Source of the DNA: an uncultured Rhodospirillales bacterium
Lineage (GTDB): Bacteria; Pseudomonadota; Alphaproteobacteria; Acetobacterales; Acetobacteraceae
Reading direction: 5' to 3'
Assembly: GCA_903891315.1 (NCBI GenBank)
Contig: CAITEF010000119.1
Coordinates: 1-40,220, forward strand
DNA: 40,220 nucleotides
The position numbers and the translations under genes were made by a program. Below, one piece after another: positions 7,600 to 16,267 of this stretch (position 1 is its first letter; every line of letters starts with the position of its first letter). A model generated the notes under the pieces. It had not been told where the DNA came from and did not search any database. It saw only the letters and a program-made list of their open reading frames with translations.

Positions 7600-7923
7600 A
7601 TGGTCAACATCGTCTTCATCGAACCCACCGGCGCCAAAATGCCGGTCAACATCAACGAAGGCTGGAGCCTGATGCAGGGTGCCACCACCGGCGGCGTGGA
7701 CGGTATTCTCGGCGAATGCGGTGGCTCCTGCGCCTGTGCCACTTGCCATTGCTATGTAGACGAATCCCGCCTCGGTGAGCTGCCGGAAGCCAGTGAAAGC
7801 GAGCTTGAAATGCTGGAGAACGTCGCCGCCGAGCGCCGCTCGAACAGTCGGCTCGCCTGCCAGATCAAGGCGGTGAACGCGCTGGACGGCCTGATCGTCA
7901 CGTTGCCGGACACCCAGGAATGA
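7600..7923 (+). CDS. [2Fe-2S] ferredoxin, putidaredoxin type
   Basis: This 107-residue ferredoxin has the vertebrate/putidaredoxin-type cluster ligands Cys40, Cys46, Cys49 and Cys87 (C-x5-C-x2-C, then a Cys 38 residues on). These sit in GECGGSCACATC and SRLACQIK. It carries single electrons from the FAD reductase to the P450. The ATG at 7600 follows an AAAAGGA site. It overlaps the reductase gene by four bases (ATGA), implying translational coupling. Extra Cys at 44 and 51 are close to the ligand loop. Confidence 0.95.
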   Translation: MVNIVFIEPTGAKMPVNINEGWSLMQGATTGGVDGILGECGGSCACATCHCYVDESRLGELPEASESELEMLENVAAERRSNSRLACQIKAVNALDGLIVTLPDTQE

Positions 7924-9104
7924 GCGACGTGCCCGGCATAGTCATCATCGGTGCCGGGCAGGCCGGTCTGCAATCGGCGGAATCGCTGCGGGCGGGCGGC
8001 TTTCAGGGCAGCATCACCCTGCTGGGCGACGAGCCCTACGGCCCCTATCATCGCCCGCCCTTGTCCAAGGCGTGGCTGTCGGGTGAGATCGAGGCGAGCC
8101 AATTGGTGATGCGCGCGCCGGAATTGCTGGCGCGCAAAGAGATCGATTTGCGCATCGGCGTTCGCGTGCACTCCATAGACCGAGCAGCACAGATGCTGCG
8201 TCTTGCTGACGGCAAGGCGCTTCCCTATGCCGGTCTCGTGCTCGCCACCGGTGCCACGCCGCGAGCGCTGCGTTTGCCCGGAGCGGACGCACCGAACGTG
8301 CTCGCCTTACGCACGCGCGATGACGGCGTGCGGATCGCCGAGGCGCTGAGCGTCTGCAAATCCCGCGCCCTGCCAGTGGTGGTGATCGGCGGCGGCTTCA
8401 TCGGCTTGGAAGTCGCCGCCACCGCCCGCAAACTCGGGCTGGAAGTCAGCGTGCTCGAAGCCACCCCCCGCCTGTGCGCCCGCGCGCTGGTGCCGATGTT
8501 GTCGGACTGGTTCGCCGAACTGCATCGCAGCCACGGAGTCGGCATTGAACTCGGGGCCAAGGTGGCGGCAATTGAAGTGTCCGACGGGCGCGCCGTCGCG
8601 GTGCGCTGTGCGGACGGCGCGGTGTTTTCCTGCGGTCTGGTTGTGGTCGGCATCGGCGTGGTGGCGAACGATCAACTCGCTTTCGCTGCCGGCTTAGAAT
8701 GCGAGGGCGGCATTGTGGTCGATGAGTGCGCCCGCACCGCCGATCCGATGATCACCGCGGCTGGCGACTGCACCGCGAGGCGTCTGCCGGATGGTGGGTT
8801 GCTGCGGCTGGAATCGGTCAACAACGCCACCGAACAGGCGAAATCCGCCGCCGCTTCCTTGCTCGGCCTGGAACGGAAATTCACCGGGACGCCGTGGTTC
8901 TGGTCCGATCAATTCGGCTGGAAATTGCAAATGGCCGGGTTGCCGGTCGGGGCCGATCGGGTGGAGCTGCGCGGCGACATGCAGGGCGACAGTTTCAGCC
9001 TCTACCATTATCGCGGCGACCAACTGGTCTCGGCGGACAGCCTCAACGCGCCCAAAGATCATCTGGCAGCGCGAAAGGAACTCGACAAAACCGCTACGCT
9101 GTAA
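7920..9104 (+). CDS. NAD(P)H-dependent ferredoxin reductase, FAD-binding
   Basis: This is a 394-residue flavoprotein of the putidaredoxin reductase family. It has the N-terminal FAD Rossmann motif IIGAGQAG (9-16), HRPPLSKAWLSG near 42, the central NAD-binding motif VIGGGFIGLE near 159, and AAGDCT near 280, which contacts the flavin. It passes electrons from NAD(P)H to the ferredoxin. It overlaps the ferredoxin stop by four bases and completes a class I P450 electron chain. Its 3' end overlaps the convergent MFS gene by 11 bases, so no terminator fits between them. Confidence 0.94.
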   Translation: MSDVPGIVIIGAGQAGLQSAESLRAGGFQGSITLLGDEPYGPYHRPPLSKAWLSGEIEASQLVMRAPELLARKEIDLRIGVRVHSIDRAAQMLRLADGKALPYAGLVLATGATPRALRLPGADAPNVLALRTRDDGVRIAEALSVCKSRALPVVVIGGGFIGLEVAATARKLGLEVSVLEATPRLCARALVPMLSDWFAELHRSHGVGIELGAKVAAIEVSDGRAVAVRCADGAVFSCGLVVVGIGVVANDQLAFAAGLECEGGIVVDECARTADPMITAAGDCTARRLPDGGLLRLESVNNATEQAKSAAASLLGLERKFTGTPWFWSDQFGWKLQMAGLPVGADRVELRGDMQGDSFSLYHYRGDQLVSADSLNAPKDHLAARKELDKTATL

Positions 9105-10299
9105 CGTCGCGTCTCCCCACCATCGCCGTCACCGCCAGCGCCACGCAAGCAATCGCCACTGGCGGAAACACCACCCAATTCACCGCCTCCCAGCCATGGT
9201 TCGCCAGGATCTGGCCGGACGAGAACGACCCAATCGCAGTGGCTCCAAACACCAGGAAATCGTTGAAGCTCTGCACGCGGGTGCGCTCTTCTTGCGTGTG
9301 ACACTGGAGCACCATCGCGGAGGCCCCGACGAAGCCGAAGTTCCAGCCCAGTCCGAGCAGGATCAGCACGACGTCGAAATGCGCCTCGGTGATGCCGGAC
9401 AGCCCGGTCAACGCGGCACAGATCGTCAAGGCGAAGCCCGCGAGCACGATGCGCGAGGCACCGAAGCGGGCGATCAGCGATCCGGTGAAGAAGCTCGGCC
9501 CATACATCGCCACGATATGCCACTGGATCGCCCAGTTCGACGCCGTCACCGGCAGGCCGCACATCTTCATCGCCAGCGGGGCTGAGGTCATCACCAGATT
9601 CATCAACACGAAGGCCACCACGCCACAGACCACGGCTGCGATGAAGCGAGGCTGGCGCGCAATCATCGAGAGCGGGCGGATAGTGCCCAGACTGACCATC
9701 TGCGGTCGCGGCAGGTCGACTCCGGACAGCACCAACATCGCCAGCAATGCCACACCCGCCTGCGCGACATAGGAGGCGGCGAACAGATACGGTGCCCAGA
9801 GTCCCATCGTCCAGGTGACCAGCTGTGGCCCGAGCACGCCGGCGAACACGCCGCCCGCCATCACCCAAGACAGCGCGCGCGGCCGGTCCGCTGCGCTTAC
9901 GCCATCGGCGGCGGCGAAGCGGAAACTCTGCACCACCGAGGCATACAGACCGCTGCACAAAGTGGCGATGCAGAACAGCCAGAATGAGCCGATGGTCACC
10001 GCCACCGCTGCCAGCAGCCCGGTGAGCACACCCAATCCTGCGCCAACCTGGAACGAGGCACGGCGGCCATAATTTCGTGCGATGTAGCCTGTCGGCAATG
10101 TCCCTGCCGCCATTCCCAAAACGAACACGGACAACGGCACCGTTGCCAGCGACATATCCGGGGCCAGTTGGGCTCCGATGATCGAGCCGGTGGCGAAGAT
10201 CACCGAGGCATTCCCGCCCGCCAGCGCCTGCGCGATGGCCAGCCGAATCACATTGCCCCGCGCGCGTGTCGCGTCAGCCTGTGCTCCGGCTCCGGTCAT
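9094..10299 (-). CDS. MFS transporter
   Basis: This is a hydrophobic protein of about 401 residues with an apparent twelve-helix major facilitator layout. The cytoplasmic loop signature appears as ARNYGRRASFQ after helix 2, and a central loop runs near residue 190. It lacks clear substrate markers; overall it resembles the YbfB/nitrate-nitrite-like or drug-efflux MFS branches. The ATG at 10299 is preceded by AAAGGA; a GTG directly upstream (10302) is an alternative. It follows the SGNH hydrolase gene by 33 bases and is probably last in the OpgC-like operon, though it could also export or import a compound for the convergent P450 genes. Confidence 0.82.
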   Translation of the reverse strand: MTGAGAQADATRARGNVIRLAIAQALAGGNASVIFATGSIIGAQLAPDMSLATVPLSVFVLGMAAGTLPTGYIARNYGRRASFQVGAGLGVLTGLLAAVAVTIGSFWLFCIATLCSGLYASVVQSFRFAAADGVSAADRPRALSWVMAGGVFAGVLGPQLVTWTMGLWAPYLFAASYVAQAGVALLAMLVLSGVDLPRPQMVSLGTIRPLSMIARQPRFIAAVVCGVVAFVLMNLVMTSAPLAMKMCGLPVTASNWAIQWHIVAMYGPSFFTGSLIARFGASRIVLAGFALTICAALTGLSGITEAHFDVVLILLGLGWNFGFVGASAMVLQCHTQEERTRVQSFNDFLVFGATAIGSFSSGQILANHGWEAVNWVVFPPVAIACVALAVTAMVGRRDVTA

Positions 10300-10332
10300 C
10301 ACGCGTCCTTTGTAAACCGCGATCTCTGCAGC

Positions 10333-11124
10333 TCAGTGCGTCAGCGTCGCAATCTTGGAGTCAGCGGCGGCCATTGCGTCGCAACGGGCCTGTTGCGCGG
10401 CCGTCAGCGTCTCGGGCAATTTCTTCGGCAGCCTCGCGCCTTTGACAATGAAATCCGCTGCCTCGTGTCCAAGCAGTTCGTAGCCCACATCGGACATGTG
10501 GAAATCATCCTTGTAGATGATCGCAGGGCCGAACGCCTTGAACCATTCCTTCATCAGGTCGAAACGCTTGATGACGCCGATATGCAGCTCGCGTCCAACA
10601 TCACGCACCGCTTTGGCGTATTCGTCGGCATGACCGCTTTTGCGGAAATTCGGCGTGTCCTGCGGATCGATCAGGACCACATCAATGTTGTTCTCGATCA
10701 GCGCCTTGATACCGTCCGAGGCCGCCTGATGGAATTCAGCGATCGAGGTGCCATCGAAGGCCTCGTTCACACCGAGATTCCAGATCACCAGATCCGGCCG
10801 CTTGTCGAGCACATCACGCTGCATGCGGCGATTGTTCATCACGGTTGTGTCGCCGTTGACGCCAGCGTTGATCACCAATGGGGCTGGTAGATTGGGCAGG
10901 TTCTTCTTCAGATATGTCAGCATCTGCGCCGGATAAGTTTTCTCGGGAGAGCTGGCACCGTAGCCGAATGTGGTCGACGAACCGAACGCCACGATGCGGA
11001 TCTGCTGGTGGCAGACCACACGATCATTGATGTTCTTGAGGGTGCGGACGTCGTCCTCTGCCCGTACAGATGTCGACGCCAGGCCAAGAGCCAGAACGCC
11101 GATTACAAGGCGGAATGAACGCAT
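10333..11124 (-). CDS. Secreted SGNH/GDSL-type hydrolase
   Basis: This is a 263-residue protein with a Sec signal peptide (about residues 1-22, cut after VRA). The SGNH blocks are intact: FGSSTTFG (nucleophile Ser), INAGVNGDTT (Gly), LGVNEA (Asn) and DDFHMSDVG (Asp and His). It should be a periplasmic esterase or acyltransferase partner acting on O-acyl groups of a glycan or lipid. It lies 19 bases after a degenerate paralogue and downstream of the OpgC-like gene, suggesting it works on the same envelope glycan. The substrate is unknown. Confidence 0.88.
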   Translation of the reverse strand: MRSFRLVIGVLALGLASTSVRAEDDVRTLKNINDRVVCHQQIRIVAFGSSTTFGYGASSPEKTYPAQMLTYLKKNLPNLPAPLVINAGVNGDTTVMNNRRMQRDVLDKRPDLVIWNLGVNEAFDGTSIAEFHQAASDGIKALIENNIDVVLIDPQDTPNFRKSGHADEYAKAVRDVGRELHIGVIKRFDLMKEWFKAFGPAIIYKDDFHMSDVGYELLGHEAADFIVKGARLPKKLPETLTAAQQARCDAMAAADSKIATLTH

Positions 11125-11143
11125 AGGGAAGGCTCTCCTGAGT

Positions 11144-11908
11144 CTATTTCGACGTTTCTGAGTGCATCATCGCACGGACCACGATCTGGTCCAGTCCCTC
11201 ACCCACGCAATCTTCCACTTCATCGGCCATCTTCTGGCGCTGGTCGGCCGGAAGATTGTCCATATCCATCGTGTCCTGCTCGCTCCAGCTTTTCATTGCA
11301 GCGTAACGGCCAAGCAAAGGTGCCGACGCGTTGTCGGCGCCGATACGCACGGCGTCGAGATACGGCTCAAGCTTGATCATCTGCGCTGCAGCTGCCGAGT
11401 ACGGCATGTCGATCACAATGACGTCAGACTGACCTGCTTTGATGATTCCGATGCCGCGCTCAAGGTCGTTGGACATCTGACGCGGGTCGGCGTTCATCAT
11501 CGCCTCCAGCGCCCCGGTCTCCCACAGCACCAAGGTTGGATGCGCGGAAACGATGTCGCGCGTGAGGCCGTTGCTGATCACGCTGGTATTTGCACCAGGC
11601 TTGCCTTTGTTGATCACCTCAACGCTCTGCACTTTCTGCACGGTGCGCAGGCGCTGCGCCAACCGTTCCGGGAATGCAGCGTCTCGGCTGCTCAGCCCCA
11701 TGCCGGTTACGGTCCCCGCACCGATGGCAACAATGCGCACCGGCTGACCGGCGGCAATTGCTTTCGCCACGTTGGGCAGGCTGGCGTTCGCGGGCAGGAA
11801 GCTGTCCTGGAAGCTGCACCCAGCCGCCGCCATCGCCGGTCGCGCAACGGCGTTCGCTGCGATGGCAAGAAGAACCAGAGCAGCTGATGCGGTCTTGTGT
11901 CTGAACAT
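11144..11908 (-). CDS. SGNH-fold protein with lost catalytic residues
   Basis: This is a 254-residue protein with a signal peptide ending near ARPAMAAA. It aligns along its length with the SGNH hydrolase encoded next, but the active-site blocks have changed. The nucleophile block reads IGAGTVTG (no Ser at the GSS position), the Asn block reads TGALEA instead of LGVNEA, and the D-x-x-H block is replaced by DMDNLPADQ with no His. The Gly of block II (GKPGANTS) remains. It is probably a non-catalytic, periplasmic glycan-binding or partner protein. The ATG at 11908 shares one base with the stop of the OpgC-like gene (TGATG). The frame is intact, so it is not a simple pseudogene. Confidence 0.8.
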   Translation of the reverse strand: MFRHKTASAALVLLAIAANAVARPAMAAAGCSFQDSFLPANASLPNVAKAIAAGQPVRIVAIGAGTVTGMGLSSRDAAFPERLAQRLRTVQKVQSVEVINKGKPGANTSVISNGLTRDIVSAHPTLVLWETGALEAMMNADPRQMSNDLERGIGIIKAGQSDVIVIDMPYSAAAAQMIKLEPYLDAVRIGADNASAPLLGRYAAMKSWSEQDTMDMDNLPADQRQKMADEVEDCVGEGLDQIVVRAMMHSETSK

Positions 11909-13047
11909 CACGGTTTTGCCTCCGCCACCACGTGGATCGGCTTCGCATGGTGAGTGGCTTGGTCATACCACATCAACAATTCGCCGAGACCCAACATCAA
12001 CAGGAAGCCGAGAATGTCATAGAGCACCTGCGCGTAGATCGGCGGATGGAACTCAAGCTGCACCATGCGGCACATCGTGGAGAGCAGAATACTGAAGGCG
12101 AACACGTAAAGTGAGTTCTGCCCGCAGACGATGATACGCTTGGCCCAACCATGGGTGAGGATGCTCGATTTCGGCGTGACCCAATGGGCCGCCAGCATCG
12201 CCATCGCGACGAAATTGACCAGTCGCAACGGCGCCAACACCGTTTTGTCCACCCACGGCCAGATCGTAACATTGAGGATGGCAGGAATCGACGGCCAAAT
12301 CGCGTGGAATTCCCAGCTCAGGCGGATGAACGCGCAGATGATCGCCACCGTGACGCAAGTCTCGCGAATCCAATGCCGCTCGGGCACGATCTCCTGGCCG
12401 CGCATCGCGGCGATACCGCAAGCCGCGCCAAAGCCGAATAGCAACTGCCACGCAAGCGGGTCGAAGAACCAGCGATTGCCTTCTGGATAGGCGGGCAAGT
12501 CGATCTGGGTGACGTTGGCGACGATGTAGATCGCCAGCGATACCAACATCGCCCAGAGATAGCTCTTGCGCACCAGCCAAAGGAAGAACGGAAAGAGTGC
12601 AAGCAACGAGATGTAGAGTGGCAGAATGTCGAGGAAGACCGGCTGGAATTCCAGGATCAGCGCCTTGACGATGGCCATATGCGGCTCGGTCAGGAACGAG
12701 CCCACCCGCAGATCCTGTTTCAGGAACGGGTTGTTGATGCGCGAGAGGGTGAACGACACCTCGGCCATGTAGATCATGAACAAGGTCAGATGCGCGACAT
12801 AGAGCTGCCAGATTCGACGATAGATCTGCGCGCAGGCGACCCAGAACCCGTTATGGTCAATCGCCCGACCGTACACCTCGGCAGCCGTATAGCCGGAGAT
12901 GAAGATAAACACCTCGGCGGCGTCGTTGAAGCCCACCGAATGCAGGGTGAAATGGGCAAGAAAATTGTCCGGAATATGATCCAAGAAGATCATAAACAGT
13001 GAAATGCCGCGGAAAAAATCCAGACGCAGATCGCGTTGGGATGACAT
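11908..13047 (-). CDS. OpgC-like membrane acyltransferase
   Basis: This is a polytopic inner-membrane protein of 379 residues with about ten hydrophobic segments. The opening RLDFFRGISLFMIFLDHIP and the FIFISGYTAAEVYGR segment are typical of the OpgC domain family. Known OpgC adds succinyl groups to osmoregulated periplasmic glucans; related proteins acylate other envelope glycans. It is the first gene of a minus-strand set with two SGNH-fold proteins and an MFS transporter. Membrane acyltransferases often pair with SGNH proteins that pass or remove acyl groups. No opgG or opgH is present. The 88-base gap upstream (13048-13135) must hold its promoter, but I see no convincing hexamers. Confidence 0.87.
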   Translation of the reverse strand: MSSQRDLRLDFFRGISLFMIFLDHIPDNFLAHFTLHSVGFNDAAEVFIFISGYTAAEVYGRAIDHNGFWVACAQIYRRIWQLYVAHLTLFMIYMAEVSFTLSRINNPFLKQDLRVGSFLTEPHMAIVKALILEFQPVFLDILPLYISLLALFPFFLWLVRKSYLWAMLVSLAIYIVANVTQIDLPAYPEGNRWFFDPLAWQLLFGFGAACGIAAMRGQEIVPERHWIRETCVTVAIICAFIRLSWEFHAIWPSIPAILNVTIWPWVDKTVLAPLRLVNFVAMAMLAAHWVTPKSSILTHGWAKRIIVCGQNSLYVFAFSILLSTMCRMVQLEFHPPIYAQVLYDILGFLLMLGLGELLMWYDQATHHAKPIHVVAEAKP

Positions 13048-13135
13048 CGTGCCGGTGCCCCTCTCGTCGTTCTCGGTCTAGGATCGATCCCGCGCCCTCG
13101 ACTGCCTTCACTTCATACCCGTGCTGGGCGGAAAT

Positions 13136-14479
13136 TCAAGCGCGCCGCCCTGCAGAGTTGGGAACAAACAGTTGGGGTCTGACGATTGGTTTCATTGCCG
13201 ACCAATCCGGATGCACCGCACTGCCATGGCCAACGGCCGAGCCGAGGCGATGCGTGGGCACCGCGCCGTTTTGGATGCGCAGGTGCCGCCCTTGGTAGAG
13301 TTCGGGATGTGCGCTGGCGAAAATCGCCGCCTCCCCCGCATCGGCAAACCCGTCGGCATAGCAATGTCCATTGCGCTCCATGTGCGCGAGACCGAGGAAC
13401 GAAACCAGCGCGGTGTCCTGCTGCAAGGCGAGGCCGGGCTGGGCGGTGAGGTCTTCGGCGGTCATCACCAGCCCCGCGCGTTGGGCGCGGATGGCGTTGA
13501 GCAGGGCCTTGTAGGTGCCCTTGCAGGATTTGCTTGAAACCCCGCGCCAGCCCGCCGCGATGGCGCGCGGGAAGGCGGCGTAGCTGTCGTCGCCTTCGTC
13601 GAGCACGCATGCGAAATTCTTCGAGAATGCGCCGAGATCAATGCTGTCGCGCGCGGTCGGTTGCTCGACATAGAGCAGGCGGCAGTGCAGATCGGCGAGG
13701 CTCGCGTGGTCCAGAATGGCGCGCAGTTCGGGCAGCAAAGCGGGGTCGTATTGCTCGTTGGCGTCCACGCTCACACCCTCAACCGAGGTGGGCAATACCG
13801 CCGCGATCGCCGCCAGACGCACCCGGTCGGCCTCGGGATTGCCGGAGAGTTTGAGCTTGAGGAAGCGGCAGCCGGTCGTTGAGATTGTGGCGGGAATGCT
13901 GGTCGGATCGTCAAGAAATCCGACTGTGTGGCGGATCGCGACGCTGTTGAGCGGCGCGCGGCTGGCGAGGAAATCGGTGATCGATGTGGCGTCCAGATCG
14001 GGGGTGAGACGCGCATCGAGGCCCGCGAGATTGCGCGAGAAACCTTCCCAGCTTCCCACGCCCGAGGCGCGGAAGAGCGCGTCGAGCACCGCCTTGTCGA
14101 TCTCGGCGTTGCCGAACGCGGCCGCGAGGCCGGGAAGCCCCGGCTCGGCGCAGGCGGCGATATGCGCGTCGTGGCGTTCGGCATGGATGGCAAACGCCGT
14201 CCCACTTGCGCCGCGATAAGCTTGGGCCGCGAGATACAGTGACAGGCGCAGATCATCGGCGGTTTGATCCGCTGATTTGTGCGGGTTCTTGTCGAACCAT
14301 TTGGGCACCATCAGCTCAGCCGATGCGCCGATAACTTCGCGTCCGTCCACCTCCGCCCTGACCCGCACATAGGCCTGCGACGCCCCTTCCACCGTCACCG
14401 CGCCGAAGCGGAACGGGTGGGTGAACGGGATGTCGCGCTCGAACAGATCGATCGCGAGGATGCGGATATTGGGGGTCAA
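13136..14479 (-). CDS. Enolase-superfamily protein (muconate-lactonizing/epimerase-like)
   Basis: This 447-residue protein has the enolase-superfamily layout: an N-terminal capping domain and a C-terminal barrel. Candidate active-site residues are the KLK motif at 208-210, metal ligands Asp239 (VDANEQ), Glu272 (YVEQP) and Asp294/Glu295, and a second Lys at 317 (SSKSCKG). Two barrel lysines suggest the MLE subgroup (cycloisomerase, epimerase or racemase) rather than the His-Asp dehydratases. At 447 residues it is longer than the usual 360-400. It overlaps the ABC ATPase stop by four bases, so its substrate is probably what that importer brings in. It is the last gene of the long minus-strand run. 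Confidence 0.82.
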   Translation of the reverse strand: MTPNIRILAIDLFERDIPFTHPFRFGAVTVEGASQAYVRVRAEVDGREVIGASAELMVPKWFDKNPHKSADQTADDLRLSLYLAAQAYRGASGTAFAIHAERHDAHIAACAEPGLPGLAAAFGNAEIDKAVLDALFRASGVGSWEGFSRNLAGLDARLTPDLDATSITDFLASRAPLNSVAIRHTVGFLDDPTSIPATISTTGCRFLKLKLSGNPEADRVRLAAIAAVLPTSVEGVSVDANEQYDPALLPELRAILDHASLADLHCRLLYVEQPTARDSIDLGAFSKNFACVLDEGDDSYAAFPRAIAAGWRGVSSKSCKGTYKALLNAIRAQRAGLVMTAEDLTAQPGLALQQDTALVSFLGLAHMERNGHCYADGFADAGEAAIFASAHPELYQGRHLRIQNGAVPTHRLGSAVGHGSAVHPDWSAMKPIVRPQLFVPNSAGRRA

Positions 14480-15246
14480 TCCAAATGCCCTTGCGTGTGG
14501 AAATGCGTGCGAACCTGCCGCGCCAGTTCGGCGAAACGCGGGTCGCCCATCATGTCGAGATTACGCGGGCGAGGGAGGTCGACTTCGTAGCTGGCGACAA
14601 TCGCGCCCGGCCGCTCGCTCATCACCAGCACCCGATCGGCGACGAAGACGGCTTCGGGGATTGAGTGGGTGATCAGCAGTATGGTCTTGCCGGTCTCGGC
14701 CTGGATGCGCAGCAGATCGAGATTCATCGTCTCGCGGGTGAGCGCGTCCAGCGCCCCGAACGGCTCGTCCATCAGCAGGATTTCCGGGTCATGCACCAGA
14801 GCGCGGCAGATCGCCACGCGCTGCTGCATGCCGCCCGAAAGCTGCCAGGGCGATTTGTCGGCAAAGCCGGACAGGCCTGTCATCTTCAGCAACGCATGAG
14901 CGCGCTGGAGATACTCGGCTTCCGGCAGACGTTTGACCTCCACCGGCATCATCACGTTGCGCAACACACTGCGCCACGGCAGCAAGAGCGCCTGTTGGAA
15001 GACGATGCCGACATCGCGGTGCGGTTTCGTCACCGCGGCACCGTTGACCTGCACCGCACCACCGCTGGCGGGCAGAAGTCCTGCCACCAGCTTGAGCAGC
15101 GTGCTCTTGCCGCATCCGGAGGGGCCGACAATGGCGACGACCTCGCCGCGTTTGATCGCCAGATCCACCGGACGCAGCGAGGGCACATCGCCCTGCTTCG
15201 TCCGGTAGGTCTTGGTGACACCGGCAAGTTCAATCGCGGTGGTCAT
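14476..15246 (-). CDS. ABC transporter ATPase, NitT/TauT type
   Basis: This is a 256-residue ABC ATPase. The Walker A is GPSGCGKST (near 41), the Q-loop region is FQQALLLPW, the signature is LSGGMQQR, the Walker B is ILLMDEPFGALDALTRE, and the switch His is in LLITHSIPEA. The FGALDALTRE form is characteristic of the SsuB/TauB/NrtD group that energises uptake of sulfonates, taurine, nitrate, pyrimidine precursors and aromatic acids. It is two bases from the substrate-binding protein gene and overlaps the enolase-like gene by four bases. Confidence 0.93.
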   Translation of the reverse strand: MTTAIELAGVTKTYRTKQGDVPSLRPVDLAIKRGEVVAIVGPSGCGKSTLLKLVAGLLPASGGAVQVNGAAVTKPHRDVGIVFQQALLLPWRSVLRNVMMPVEVKRLPEAEYLQRAHALLKMTGLSGFADKSPWQLSGGMQQRVAICRALVHDPEILLMDEPFGALDALTRETMNLDLLRIQAETGKTILLITHSIPEAVFVADRVLVMSERPGAIVASYEVDLPRPRNLDMMGDPRFAELARQVRTHFHTQGHLD

Positions 15247-15248
15247 GC

Positions 15249-16247
15249 TCAGTTGGTCGGTGCCTGATCAGGCAGATAAGCGTTGGTGTAGAAGCTGGAC
15301 AGCTTGTCCTTCGCCGCCGCTTCCAGACCGCCATACTCGACCAGCAGATCCACCGACTCCTTCATCAGCTTGTCCGTCACCAGGAAGGGGCGATTGTGCG
15401 CACCCGGCAGGCGATAAAGCGGAATGGTGAGTTGGAAGCCCTCGGTCAGCGTATCGATCTTGCCGCCTTTCGGGTTGGCCGTCAGGATCGACTGCGCGGC
15501 GGCGGCTGGCTCTTTCTCGGCCACTTCCACCGATTTGGTGGCAGCGCGCATGAAGCGGCGGACCAGATCGGGGTTGTCCTTCAGCACTGCCGTGTTGGTC
15601 ACGATGCCGGAGCTGACCATGTCGATGCCGTAATCGGCGAATTTGATCGGGGTGACGCTCTTGCCGGTTGCGTCCTTGATCTTCATCGACTGGTCCATCA
15701 CGTAGCCGAGCAGCAGATCGGCGCGGCCGTTGATCACCGCGTTGAGCTTGGTGGTGGCGTCGCCGGAGACGGTGGTGAAATCGCTCTCCTTCAGGCCGGT
15801 CTTCTTCAGGAACAGCGGCCAAATCTGGCTCAGGCTGTCACCGGGGCTGACGGCCACCGTCTTGCCCTTGATCTGGTCGGGGGTGCGGATGTTCTTGTCG
15901 GTGAAGCCCATCACCGACATCGGGCTGACTTGCACCAGCACGCCGGTTGCGATCACCGGGGCACCTTTGACGGCCAAGCGCATCATCGTCGGCACGTCGA
16001 TATAGCCGAACGGCACGGAGCCCGCGGCGACCGCTTGGGCCACGACGCCCGAGCCTTTGCCCTCCTGAATGTCGAGATCGATGCCTTCAGCGGCGAAGAA
16101 GCCGCGTTCCTTGCCGAGATAGAACGGCGCGTGTTCGCCGTAGACGTACCAGTTCAGCATCAGCACCACCTTGTCCGCGGCGCGGGCCGGCATGGTGGCG
16201 AGCAACATCAGGGCGCAGGCGCAGGCGAGAGCTATTTTCTTCAACAT
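15249..16247 (-). CDS. ABC transporter substrate-binding protein, NMT1/THI5-like
   Basis: This is a periplasmic binding protein of 332 residues. A clear Sec signal (MLKKIALACACALML, cut after ARA) is followed by LNWYVYGEHAPFYLGKERGF, typical of the NMT1/THI5-like fold, which binds small organic ligands such as pyrimidines, sulfonates or aromatic acids. The ATG at 16247 follows a GGAGGA site; the frame is open upstream, but that extension would destroy the signal peptide. It forms a complete importer with the flanking permease and ATPase genes. The ligand cannot be named. Confidence 0.92.
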   Translation of the reverse strand: MLKKIALACACALMLLATMPARAADKVVLMLNWYVYGEHAPFYLGKERGFFAAEGIDLDIQEGKGSGVVAQAVAAGSVPFGYIDVPTMMRLAVKGAPVIATGVLVQVSPMSVMGFTDKNIRTPDQIKGKTVAVSPGDSLSQIWPLFLKKTGLKESDFTTVSGDATTKLNAVINGRADLLLGYVMDQSMKIKDATGKSVTPIKFADYGIDMVSSGIVTNTAVLKDNPDLVRRFMRAATKSVEVAEKEPAAAAQSILTANPKGGKIDTLTEGFQLTIPLYRLPGAHNRPFLVTDKLMKESVDLLVEYGGLEAAAKDKLSSFYTNAYLPDQAPTN

Positions 16248-16267
16248 CACGTCCTCCGTTTTTGTTG

